The notes under the pieces were generated by a model. It did not search any database, had not been told where the DNA came from, and saw nothing but the letters and a program-made list of their open reading frames with translations. Shown here piece by piece: positions 1 through 8,599 of a DNA stretch of 64,000 nt. Position 1 is the stretch's first letter. Every line of letters starts with the position of its first letter. This DNA comes from Periplaneta americana (taxonomy: Eukaryota > Arthropoda > Insecta > Blattodea > Blattidae): positions 124,001-188,000 of the forward strand of contig NW_027185519.1 in assembly GCF_040183065.1 (NCBI RefSeq). Reading direction: 5' to 3'. Made by a program: the position numbers and the translations under genes.

Positions 1-1471
1 TAGGTTCATCGGGGAGTTGGATTTCGCGTGGATATAGTGGACAGTGCATCTGTCCTGTATAATGTCCGTCTCTATTACAGGTGGCGCAATGATGTGGTCG
101 ATCTTTATGTGCACAGGAAGTGCCAATGTTCCCACAGTGAAAACAAACTGCGGGGTTTGTGCAGTTTTTCTTCTCATGCAGATACTGATGACAGTTCCTG
201 CATGGAATATGGCGTTTTCCTAGTTTGGGCGGTTCACAATGATATGTTCTGCCCCACAGTCGGAGGCCATCGCTGAGAAGTGTCGATATGGTGTTCGGGT
301 TTTTTGTGAAAATGCGAACAAGGGGCGTTGGTCCGTAGCTATTTCTTATTCTTGTGATCCTAGTGTGTTCTAAGTTGATGTTTGTCATAGCAGCTGATAC
401 TGTTTCTGTATCTATTTCCGGGGAGATTCCAGTAGCAACTAGATTGGTTTCTTTGGTGTAAAATTGAGCACTCTCCGTATTTCTGTTCTGTCTGTTAATT
501 TTAATTGCATATTCTGCGTTGGGTCCGAAAGTGTTGGGTGGGTAGGAGGAGATGAATTTATCTAAGTGCTCTTGGTTTTCGAAAATAAGAGTTGTTGAAC
601 TGAATTTTTGCGACCAGGTTTGTCGAGGTGGTGTGATTTGAATTTTTAGGCAATTTTGATATATGATGGTGGGGTTGTTTTTGTGTAGGTCTTGGTTATT
701 GATACGCATAGCTACGCGTGAGTCAATTTGAGTTGCGGCAGGCGGTGGTTGCGTTTGTGATATTCGAATGTCTTTGCCAGGTGTGGTATTATTATTTGCA
801 TTTGATGTGGAAGGTAGTGGCGTGATTTGATTGGGGGCAAAATTAGGATTCGTTTGGATTGGTGACACGGGGGATTGTAGGTCTTGGTGTACTGTGGTGC
901 TTTGAGAGGGAAGTGGCAGAGACGATATCAGATTTTCTAGTCTGTATCGTAGTTCTCTGTTATTTGTTTTGAGTGGAGTTTTTGCGGTAGGGGCAGATAT
1001 TTCTTTGGTAGCTGCATTTGGTTTGTATTGTCTTTGAGCGGGTTGTGAGAGCCAAGGAGCTTGCAATTTCGCTTGCTCCGGAATCATGTACTGAGTTTTA
1101 TCACTAGGCCCAAGAATTGAGGGTGGAATGTACTGTGTAAATTTTGAGAGGTGAGCTCGGGTATGGAAATTTATAATAAGCAGGTGTTCATGGTGTTTGT
1201 ACCAGCGAACATGGACACGAATTTGGTTTAGAACTTTTTTGAGTTCTGAGGCACTATAATTATATATTATAAGGGTTGTGTTCGCCTCTGATTCTGTGAA
1301 AGCGTCAGGCGGTGACTGCTGGTGTATTAGACCGGGAAAAGGATTGTCAGAGGATGGAGTATTTACTGACAAATCCTCAGCGGAGTGAGAGCGGTTTTTT
1401 GAGGTGTTGTGACTGCCCTTACCTTTGTATGCTGGTTGTGTTGCTCTGCTTTCAGGGTTGTTGTTATTCAT
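1..1471 (-). CDS. ORF1 (Gag-like) protein of a Jockey-like non-LTR retrotransposon, runs off left edge
   Basis: Reverse-complement reading gives an uninterrupted frame of 490 codons from ATG at 1471-1469 to the window edge, with no stop seen. The start context is GCCACCATG and an in-frame TAA lies about 30 nt upstream, so this start is well supported. The N-terminal half is rich in Ser, Pro, Asn and Gln. A middle block (about residues 275-400) aligns by eye with the ORF1 at 2739-4478 (PPRQTW/TPRQFW, FGPNAE/FGPSAE, LVRIFT). From about residue 424 come three zinc knuckles: CX2CX4HX4C, a CX2CX6C knuckle, then CX2CX4HX6C followed by CPLYPR. ORF1 proteins of this kind bind element RNA. The element lies in the H2A promoter of unit R0, sense to H2A. 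Whether an ORF2 follows is outside the window. Confidence 0.85.
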   Translation of the reverse strand, partial: MNNNNPESRATQPAYKGKGSHNTSKNRSHSAEDLSVNTPSSDNPFPGLIHQQSPPDAFTESEANTTLIIYNYSASELKKVLNQIRVHVRWYKHHEHLLIINFHTRAHLSKFTQYIPPSILGPSDKTQYMIPEQAKLQAPWLSQPAQRQYKPNAATKEISAPTAKTPLKTNNRELRYRLENLISSLPLPSQSTTVHQDLQSPVSPIQTNPNFAPNQITPLPSTSNANNNTTPGKDIRISQTQPPPAATQIDSRVAMRINNQDLHKNNPTIIYQNCLKIQITPPRQTWSQKFSSTTLIFENQEHLDKFISSYPPNTFGPNAEYAIKINRQNRNTESAQFYTKETNLVATGISPEIDTETVSAAMTNINLEHTRITRIRNSYGPTPLVRIFTKNPNTISTLLSDGLRLWGRTYHCEPPKLGKRHIPCRNCHQYLHEKKNCTNPAVCFHCGNIGTSCAHKDRPHHCATCNRDGHYTGQMHCPLYPREIQLPDEP

Positions 1472-2464
1472 GGTGGCTCCTCCTTTTGATTTGTGTTGGA
1501 GTTATGATGCACTATTTGGTTGAAGATGTAATACGTAGCACTAAACACTGTAATTGACACTGCGGCATTTGAGGTATATATTGGAGAAAGAGATAGGAAT
1601 TAAACTAAGTCCAGAAATGAAAAGACAAAGGAAAATATTTGGAGTGTAAAGTTTCGTTGACACTATTTAGTTGGTTCACTCACTGCACGTTAGATTGTTT
1701 TGTACTATGAGCACACAGAGCACTGTTTAGTTTTCACTAGCAGAGTGAGTGAAACATGTCTGCAAGCATAGTAAATGTTTTGCACTCGAATACACTTGAC
1801 GTGATATAAGATTTAATACACGCCCAAATTGTCAGTCACTCGGTATGCTACACTGTGTTGGCTTCTCTCTAACTGGAACAATATTTGTAGAAAGGTGCGC
1901 TACAACTAGATGGAAATTTCCGCAGTAACGTCCTATCGTTAAGCGGAGAGAACTGTATATCTGGATCGATTAACTAGTGGTCCGTACACTAGCACCACAC
2001 TAGAGATGTTGACAATTGGAGAGTTCACTCGAGGCAATGGCACAAAAACACACAGTCTTGAGGGTTTAGTCACTTGCGTACGGCTTCTCTCGCACTATTG
2101 ATCACTACTCAGTGGCCACACTGTAGAGGTTCCTTCGTAGCTACATCTTTACGGAAGAGTACACACACACGAACACTGAATAGACCTACCCACTGTTTCG
2201 GTTCTCACTGGAAAGAAAACACGCAACTAAAGGGTTTCTCTCTGAAGTATACAAATACGCCTCAGGCGTGTTCTCGTACGGTCCGCGCCCGGTATTATAA
2301 GCAAAAACGGTGGCCTTCACTTTTCGCCTCGGGCGTGTTCCCGTACGGTCCGCACCCGATGCACAGTACGATGCGGAGCGCGGCCACTTGCGATGCAACT
2401 CTGACGAACGATGATCTCTCAATCCATGCAGGGCCCGACCGAAACGAATGAATCGATCATCATC
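1472..2464 (-). promoter_or_regulatory. Long 5' UTR/promoter region of the minus-strand LINE, with a 34-bp repeat
   Basis: About 990 nt separate the junction from the ORF1 ATG, with no long frame in the ORF1 sense. Two GC-rich copies of a ~34-bp motif lie at 2258-2292 and 2325-2358 (period 67 bp), sharing GTACGGTCCGC. Between them the minus strand contains AAAAGTGAAGG, resembling the H2A TATA region (TAAAAGTGAAGG), then TTATAATA about 20 nt further on. The element could carry its own core promoter, but the sequence alone does not prove it. Confidence 0.45.
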
Positions 2465-2619
2465 CGCCTCGCCCACGGTAACCTTCACTTTTACGCCAAC
2501 GTCAATAATCGACAGCGGACCAATCGTAAAGTCACAAACGTTTGCGCTGTTTCTATTGGCTCGCACTGGGAAGGCAGTACGGCATTGTCCCTGCGACTTA
2601 AATATTTTTCTCCCTCCGG
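2465..2619. promoter_or_regulatory. H2A-H2B shared promoter, split from both genes by insertions
   Basis: This 155-bp stretch is the same as the promoter core of unit R2 at 17411-17565: two CCAAT motifs in opposite orientation, the H2B TATA-like TTAAATATT at 2598, and the H2A-side TAAAAGTG on the minus strand. An element starts at each edge and reads outward. The histone promoter therefore now faces two retrotransposon 5' ends and not the H2A and H2B leaders. Confidence 0.85.
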
Positions 2620-2738
2620 CGACGGCCGCCGCAAAACCTGTCTCTCCGGAAGCAACATCACCACCACAACCATCATCATTTGGTAAGTCCAGCGCTTCAC
2701 CAACCAAGACGATCGACGACTTACATACACTAAAGACC

Positions 2739-4478
2739 ATGGCACCGATCACTGCTAATAGAGCAGTAGTGATCACAAACGCTGACCCCGACCTACTGGA
2801 CGCAGTGACTCCACGGAAACCCACAACGACCTTGACTTTAAACAAAACCACGAGAGCCTACGTTTTTTCCTCCCGAGAAAACTTACGGCAGATGACTTTA
2901 ATGCATCCACGACAATTCGGGAAGCACGCCCGATACCAAACTCCACCAACCGCCACTCTCCTCGGACCTTGGGAACTACCAGGCCACCCATCCCATCCCT
3001 CCTCCACCCCACCCCCCTCTCTATTGGACAGTGAATCTTCTTCTTCTTCTGAGGAAGAGGCAGAGGTTACTTCCATTCCACAAGAGGGGCCCTCAGAAGG
3101 GCCGGCTCCAAAACCTAGAGCAGAGAGGTCTCCTGTCCCTAAACCCACAGCAGAGAAGTCTCCCAACGGACCACCTCCCAGCTCTGAGGCGTCGTCTCAC
3201 GAATCCTCAGAAGGGAAGCGGTCCAACAGGCGCAAACCAATCCCCACAAAAGTATCCGGTTCGACTCCGGCAAGCCCCACTTCTCCCACTCCTCCTAACA
3301 CCGCACAAGTACCCAAGACAAGGACAGTACTGAAAATACTGAACCACACAAAAAACGGCAACAACCCACTACACATAGAGCGACTAATGAAACAGTACCG
3401 ACTCGACATTCAAACTCCACGACAGTTCTGGGCACACACTACCAAGACAACTACACTCACATTCGCCACGATTGACGACGCGGAGAAGTTCGCTAGGGCA
3501 ATTCCCCTGTACAACTTCGGTCCGTCCGCAGAAATCAACATTACGCCTAGTGAATCAAGACAGAAACAGACCCGAAATAAAGAGATCAGTGTCGTCATGA
3601 AAAATGTCGACACGCTGATCTCTGAGGACGAACTAATGCAGATCCTGGCTGTAACACATCCAGGCATCACACGCATTAAGAGAATTATCTCCGCACAGAC
3701 AGACAAACCCACCAACTTAGTTAGAATTTTCACAAATGACATCACCACAGCAGACAAATTACTAGAAGGAATTAAACTTGCAGGACGGTACTACAGAGTA
3801 GAGCCATCACACGAGACAATCTTCCACCGACCGTGCCTTAACTGTGCACAATACGGCCATACAAGGACAAACTGCGACAAGCCCAAGACTTGTTTTAAGT
3901 GCGGCAAAAATCCCGACCTGTGCAACCACAACCGCCTATCCCAGATTAGGTATTGCGCCACGTGCAACAGCGACACCCATTATACGGGCCAAGCTCGCTG
4001 TCCAAAATATCCAAGGACTAATCTCATAACCTCCACCGATCCCACGCACGTCCCCATAGACACCCACAAACCAATACCGAAACCTATACCCAAACCATCA
4101 CAGTCCGTTTTCTACCCAACACTTCCCAAACCCGAATTGTCTTATGCGGATGCAGCTAAGACAACGACAACCAAGACAAACACTACAGACGATCCACAGA
4201 CAGAAAAAACAACTACGGAACAGCTGGTCGAGGGGGTTCTACGTTCTGCTATGCAGAAAATAGAATCCTACATTGACCGGCAACTAAACAGACTACAGGA
4301 CGAAATAGTGACATTCACTATTTCTTTACTCACTACTGACACAAACCCTACGAAACGACACACGACACTTGCCACAGCCAACCAGGCAGCCAGACGGCTT
4401 CTACGGAAACGAGTAGCCCACCACTTTGTTGGTAATAGGTTACGAGTTTCCCTAGCGCCACTACAAAAACGTGACTAG
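2739..4478 (+). CDS. ORF1 (Gag-like) protein, zinc-knuckle RNA-binding, of a Jockey-like LINE
   Basis: 579 residues. The frame is open further upstream to 2448, but that part is histone promoter sequence. ATG 2739 (GACCATGG context) is the first ATG inside the element that starts a LINE-like protein. An acidic Ser/Glu run at about residues 95-105 is followed by a Pro/Ser/Lys-rich disordered stretch. A conserved globular block lies at about residues 215-360 (TPRQFWAH, FGPSAEI, LVRIFTND), then zinc knuckles at about 366-421: CX2CX4HX4C (CLNCAQYGH), CX2CX6C (CFKC) and CX2CX4HX6C (CATCNSDTH). A helical C-terminal region (AMQKIESYID to AHHFVGN) is nearly the same as the ORF1 fragments in units R2-R4. 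Expected role: binding element RNA in a ribonucleoprotein. The frame is intact, so the copy looks young. Confidence 0.88.
   Translation: MAPITANRAVVITNADPDLLDAVTPRKPTTTLTLNKTTRAYVFSSRENLRQMTLMHPRQFGKHARYQTPPTATLLGPWELPGHPSHPSSTPPPSLLDSESSSSSEEEAEVTSIPQEGPSEGPAPKPRAERSPVPKPTAEKSPNGPPPSSEASSHESSEGKRSNRRKPIPTKVSGSTPASPTSPTPPNTAQVPKTRTVLKILNHTKNGNNPLHIERLMKQYRLDIQTPRQFWAHTTKTTTLTFATIDDAEKFARAIPLYNFGPSAEINITPSESRQKQTRNKEISVVMKNVDTLISEDELMQILAVTHPGITRIKRIISAQTDKPTNLVRIFTNDITTADKLLEGIKLAGRYYRVEPSHETIFHRPCLNCAQYGHTRTNCDKPKTCFKCGKNPDLCNHNRLSQIRYCATCNSDTHYTGQARCPKYPRTNLITSTDPTHVPIDTHKPIPKPIPKPSQSVFYPTLPKPELSYADAAKTTTTKTNTTDDPQTEKTTTEQLVEGVLRSAMQKIESYIDRQLNRLQDEIVTFTISLLTTDTNPTKRHTTLATANQAARRLLRKRVAHHFVGNRLRVSLAPLQKRD
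3088..3103 (+). other. Histone-like stem (GGCCCT/AGGGCC) inside ORF1
   Basis: GGCCCTCAGAAGGGCC has exactly the six-base arms of all four host histone stem-loops, with loop CAGA where the histone genes have TTTA or TTTC. It is within the Pro/Glu-rich coding part of ORF1, so it may be coincidence; cleavage here would destroy the message. Confidence 0.3.
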
Positions 4479-4714
4479 GACAGAACTGACCAGAGCACTG
4501 GACTCTCCACCTCTCATTAACATCTGCGAGGCATGGTGCTCACTTCACTTCATTCATTTCATTCACAATTTAACTGATAGCGTATACATGTTCATAAAAT
4601 CATTCACAGGGGAAATACACTACTGTTAGATGAGAGGGCAAACGGCTTATAGCTGGGTACCTCGATCTAAAGTTAGCGAATTGCTTGTCGAGGGCTCATC
4701 ATCAGACGAGCACC

Positions 4715-5086
4715 ATGCCCCCCAAAGCTTCCGGAAAGGCTGCCAAGAAGGCCGGCAAGGCCCAGAAGAATATTTCGAAGGGCGATAAGAAGAAGAAGCG
4801 CAAGAGGAAGGAGAGCTACGCCATTTACATCTACAAGGTTCTGAAACAAGTTCACCCAGACACGGGAATCAGTTCAAAGGCTATGAGCATCATGAACAGC
4901 TTCGTTAACGACATCTTCGAGCGCATCGCCGCGGAAGCTTCGCGGCTCGCGCATTACAACAAGCGGTCGACCATCACCAGTCGGGAGATCCAGACAGCCG
5001 TCCGTCTCCTGCTACCCGGTGAGCTGGCCAAGCACGCCGTCAGTGAAGGGACCAAGGCCGTCACAAAATACACTAGTTCCAAGTAA
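4715..5086 (+). CDS. H2B: Histone H2B (unit R1)
   Basis: 123 residues, the usual arthropod length. The basic tail [19 protein letters not shown] is followed by the KKRKRKESY segment and the histone fold ([22 protein letters not shown] onward) and ends AVTKYTSSK, with the ubiquitin-acceptor Lys118. It pairs with H2A in the nucleosome core. The context is ACCATGCC. A histone stem-loop begins 30 nt after the stop. Unlike the copy at 17587, its promoter lies 2.1 kb upstream beyond an ORF1-only LINE, so this copy may be silent or dependent on element transcription. The upstream in-frame extension is element tail and is not part of the protein. Confidence 0.98.
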   Translation: MPPKASGKAAKKAGKAQKNISKGDKKKKRKRKESYAIYIYKVLKQVHPDTGISSKAMSIMNSFVNDIFERIAAEASRLAHYNKRSTITSREIQTAVRLLLPGELAKHAVSEGTKAVTKYTSSK

Positions 5087-5116
5087 GCGGGAGTGCTTGC
5101 TAGGGAATCAGCAACC

Positions 5117-5132
5117 GGCCCTTTTAAGGGCC
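5117..5132 (+). terminator. Histone mRNA 3' stem-loop, H2B R1
   Basis: GGCCCTTTTAAGGGCC: six-base arms and four-base loop TTTA, the SLBP-binding element that replaces polyadenylation. A purine-rich stretch (ATGAATGAAGAAC) about 20 nt downstream fits the U7-binding downstream element. Confidence 0.95.
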
Positions 5133-5956
5133 ACAAGTTATTCATAACAGAGTAGATGAATGAAGAACAACAGCGGTTCCCACCGAGTGAAAATTTAAAT
5201 AATCACCCCGATAACACTTCTAGGATAGATAATACATTATAGGCAGTCCATGGGAGACTTGGATCCACGAGGCAAATTCGTTTCCTTAATAGTTTCGTAC
5301 GACTTATATGAGAGCGCGGTGTCATTCCTACTCACTTGGCAGCATTAATTGTTGAGGGAAAACAACTTAGAAGGTAACTTGTCGACCGCGGGCATAATCC
5401 TTCCGCAGGCCACTACTGAGAATCTGTGGACATACGGGTAATCTATCTTTATTGAAACTCGGGTTCATAACATACGACTGATACTTTATATATCTGTCAC
5501 GTAATCCATCAAGAGACAAATGTCCCCCCCCCCCTAGTCAGTAGCGAGCTTCAGTCCATTCGTAGTAGCCGCCGGTGCAAGAAGTGAATTGAAGTTTGTG
5601 TGAAGTTCCGTAGTATGGCATGAAAATGATGTCGAAAATCCGACTACAGTTCCACAACCATGTGGTTGAAAGGAGGCTCCGCTGTTGAACAACAATCCAC
5701 CTGTGGCTTAACTTAGAATGCCGACTAGCTGTTTTATTAATCCCGTGTCAATCCAGCAGTGTGTGACGTTGAAACGTAACCAAACTGCCGTTGATAGATA
5801 GATTTATCATCTATCCCAATGACATCCAACGAGCTTGGTAATTTAGGTACAGAGTCTAAGCAGGCAGTTTACGTGTGTGTGTGAGCGAGTGCAGGTTTTA
5901 TCGAGTGCACCCCAATCCCATCGTCCTCAAGTGCCTACAGATTACGCAGTTTCATC
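5133..5956. other. H2B-5S spacer (R1)
   Basis: No gene seen. It holds an 11-C tract near 5524, a small palindrome CAACCATGTGGTTG (about 5656) and a short GT run just before the 5S gene. The same spacer recurs at 18005-18828, 31834-32657, 45883-46706 and 58871-59694. Confidence 0.7.
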
Positions 5957-6076
5957 GGCAACGGCCATACCATGTTGAAAATACCGGTTCTCGTCCGATC
6001 ACCGAAGTCAAGCAACATTGGGCGTGGTCAGTACTTGGATGGGTGACCGCTTGGGAACACCACGTGCCGTTGGCGA
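5957..6076 (+). rRNA. 5S rRNA: 5S ribosomal RNA gene (R1)
   Basis: 120 nt. The core matches animal 5S: GGTTCTCGTCCGATCACCGA, then AAGCAACATTGGG (box A region) and ACTTGGATGGGTGACCGC (box C, canonical), ending GTGCCGTTGGC. The first nine bases GGCAACGGC pair with the 3' end GCCGTTGGC except at position 2, where G faces G (most animals have GCC). A run of 11 T at 6077-6087 is a Pol III terminator. It lies 0.87 kb after the H2B stop, same strand. All five units carry it. It may be a working variant or a homogenised pseudogene; the main 5S array may be elsewhere. Confidence 0.93.
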
Positions 6077-6087
6077 TTTTTTTTTTT
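6077..6087 (+). terminator. Oligo-T Pol III terminator of 5S (R1)
   Basis: Eleven consecutive T directly after the 5S 3' end; about four suffice for RNA polymerase III. The same run follows each 5S copy. Confidence 0.85.
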
Positions 6088-6999
6088 ACGTCACTATTTC
6101 CAGCGTGTTCTAATAAGACTTATGGGATATTATGTTCCCTTCCCTATTCCAGCTATAGCTTGGATGATGACGCCGCTGCATAATTGTAGAGTAATTGATA
6201 ATTCTTAAGTACTTGCAGCTCCGTATTGAAACTTATGACTGGTAGCATATTCATATGAGACGGTTCACTTCTCTGCGTTTTCTCGAAGAAGGGAATATGT
6301 ATTCAGGGGATTGTGAACGTACCTCGCGCTCTCCCTAGAAGTTAGAGACATTTTAGGTAAAGAATGTAATATACTGTACATATATGGCTAATTAAAATCC
6401 CATTAGTTACTACATTTCAGTGGGTAGTACAAATTCCATAATGAAAATATCTCTGTCCTAGTAGTTGTATCCTTTAAAGAAGCTCGTTGTTTTCCCATGA
6501 TGAAGGGCAGAACTTGGTCGGTAGAAATTTAAACAGACTGCATTATCAGACCAGGCGTTATTTCAATATCAGCGTTTAGTTTAGGAAATATAGCAATAGC
6601 GGAGTTGGGAGAAGTAGTTATAGCATGTACAGTAAGTATAAACAGTTCGCTGTACTGTACAGTGAATATAAATATTTGAATGTACGATGGCAAAACATCA
6701 GACATACAGTACGTAGCTCACATATCTTAAAAAATAAATAAATAAAAATAAAGAAGACATTCTGAGGAGTGAGTGGAAAGTGCATATTATAATGAATATT
6801 TTTAACTCTCAGTTGACATTGAGAGAGAAAGCCATGCATCGGGGAACCGGTGACTGTTTTTGCGTTACCTTCTGCTATTGGCGTTGTTGGTTAGTAACGA
6901 ATGAAAGAGGTAGGACGCGGAATCAAATGTCAAAAAACGATAGGGAAATAATAGTAACTGGTTGTATTTCGATCGAGCTCGGCGTGCTGATTCACCAGT
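6088..6999. other. Spacer between 5S and DNA transposon remnant (R1)
   Basis: AT-rich, without a supportable gene. It has a short imperfect inverted region around 6625-6662 (CATGTACAGTA and TACTGTACAGTG). It recurs at the same place in the other units. Confidence 0.6.
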
Positions 7000-8431
7000 G
7001 GGGTGTTTCACAAAGTTTACAATCTTTGGAAATTGTGAACTCTGTTTGTAAACTTCTGTTTCACAATCTTTGTTTGTAAAGGTGGACTGTACAAAGGAAA
7101 TCAAATCTTTACGAATGAAATTTTGCGCTCTTTACAAGTGATATGTTTGTTTCACAACGAAGGAGTAATTTTACAAACGTGTAAACTAAACTTTACTAGT
7201 GAAGTTAGCACATTTTCTACAGTAGCCCTGTTGAAATAGCTTCTAATTGTGAATGAAAAAAATAAACACATATGTATAAAATCAATTTTATAGTAACAGG
7301 GTACCATTAAGAATTACACTGAAGCAGTTGTGATGTTATTGAGTAGTTCTAGCGACTCAGACGAAGATTTTGCATTTAGGCCTAACGTAGAATTTTCCGG
7401 CCACGTTCGTATCATTGTACGAATATTAATGAAAGGTTTCGAATGAATCCCGCGCTATACTTCAGAATACCGCGTTAGTTCTTATATACGAGGAACGTAT
7501 TTAATAAATACTCGCACTTAAAGAAGAAAAACTTTGCACCGAAAACCAATCACTTAATAATGCAATGTCGGCATTACTTACGCAGTATTCTGAAGTCGTT
7601 CCGAATCCCATTTCGCTGTAATCTCTCCTACAAGATATGGGACATCACATGCAACATCTGAAAGGGAAAAGTGGTGCCCTAACCACAAAGCGAGAACTGC
7701 ATTGGTTGCATAGTAGCTCTCAGTTCCCTGCGTTAGCAGATAAGAACGGAATTTATAAGATTACAGTGTGCAAAAGTTCACACATGGTAGTTGATGTTGT
7801 TACAAGATTGAAAAAACTCGAGGCGGGTTATTGATCACCGAATGTGCTTACTCGGGCAAAGGATTTTTATGCTCCTCCTGCTGGGTTCCCTAATGTTGGC
7901 GAGGTTATGGATGAAACAATAAAATATACTGATGGACCAGCAGAGAGCGAAGTTGATTTTAATGGATGGACATGTTAGCTGCTCTATCAACTGCATATAA
8001 CTACGTGGGTCAAATCCATTATTTATCAATTATTTGAATGAATTTCGCGCTAACTTTCGTCAGTTAAGTCGTAGGCTAATTAATGCATTGGTATGCTCGA
8101 CCAATTGCATGCCGCGAAACTCCGTTGTCGCCGATGTAGCAAAATCTAAATAAAATATATATAAAAAAATATAAACATGTCCATCGATAGTTCTAAAATT
8201 ACAGCTACTTTACCTCTGATCCTTAGTGATTTTTGTAAACTGTCGTTGGCGATTTTGTTCAACCAATTATGCGTATTTGTAAGTTTGTTTCGCCGATTTT
8301 GTAAAGTTCGTTAAAACATACAAGTGAATAAGATTGCATTGTGAAACACAGTTAACAAGCATATGTAATATTTCCGTTGTTAATTGTATATTGTTAATTT
8401 GTAATTTGTTAGCGTTGTGAAACATGCCCCC
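7000..8431. mobile_element. TIR DNA-transposon remnant, ~1.4 kb (R1)
   Basis: The left end GGGGTGTTTCACAA and the right end TTGTGAAACATGCCCCC are imperfect inverted repeats. Further TGTTTCACAA motifs lie just inside both ends (near 7050, 7148 and, inverted, 8340), typical of subterminal transposase sites. Only short frames remain: one starting MLLSSSSDSDED at about 7333 and a 65-residue frame at 7637-7834, neither recognised. No clear target duplication flanks it. A Harbinger-like origin is possible but not shown. Confidence 0.55.
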
Positions 8432-8599
8432 ATTTACCTTTAGAGGTAATATCTACATTAATATTTAGTTAAAATTTAAAGAAATTTTAAACGAATGGAA
8501 GCTGCATTTTAATTCACCCCAAATTACTATGTTCCCTTTCAGATTATCAGCTGTTGTTGTTGTTGTCGTTGTTGTATTGTAAGTTCTCACTTATTGTTA

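Larger units (their letters stand above)
1..2464 (-). mobile_element. Non-LTR retrotransposon inserted at the H2A start site of unit R0 (5' part)
   Basis: Unit R2 and others read straight from the H2A leader into GCCTCGCCCACGG. Here that host sequence starts at 2465 and is preceded by about 2.46 kb of foreign sequence, so the element's 5' end abuts the H2A promoter and reads leftward, sense to H2A. The 5' junction lies about 29 nt downstream of the first base of the H2A TATA-like box (minus strand), at the expected transcription start. It contains a ~990-nt 5' UTR and an open ORF1. The 3' end and the R0 H2A gene lie left of the window, so the target duplication cannot be judged. Confidence 0.8.
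2620..4693 (+). mobile_element. ORF1-only non-LTR retrotransposon inserted in the H2B promoter (unit R1)
   Basis: Compared with the uninterrupted promoter at 17371-17586, 2,074 bp have been gained between CTCCCTCCGG and GCTCATCATC. Any target duplication is at most 2 bp. The 5' junction is 21-22 nt after the first base of the H2B TATA box. The order is a short 5' leader (2620-2738), ORF1 (2739-4478) and a 215-nt 3' UTR. There is no reverse transcriptase or endonuclease frame anywhere. The extreme 3' end can form a hairpin with CCTCGA/TCGAGG arms (about 4659-4692). It lacks the 3' fold shared by the other inserts. It separates the H2B gene at 4715 from its TATA box by about 2.1 kb. Confidence 0.85.

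Noticed and set aside
2448-2738. N-terminal extension making a 676-residue plus-strand protein
   Set aside because: The first part translates the histone promoter itself, and the same residues appear in units without the element; ORF1 starts at 2739.
2186-2851. 221-residue minus-strand frame
   Set aside because: It crosses two element junctions and the promoter, antisense to ORF1, with no recognisable domain.
5875-6183. 102-residue frame over the 5S gene
   Set aside because: It is a read-through of 5S rRNA and its terminator; the 5S structure explains the conservation.
7637-7834. 65-residue frame repeated in all units
   Set aside because: It is conserved only because the units are homogenised. 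It lies in a DNA-transposon remnant and resembles nothing I know.
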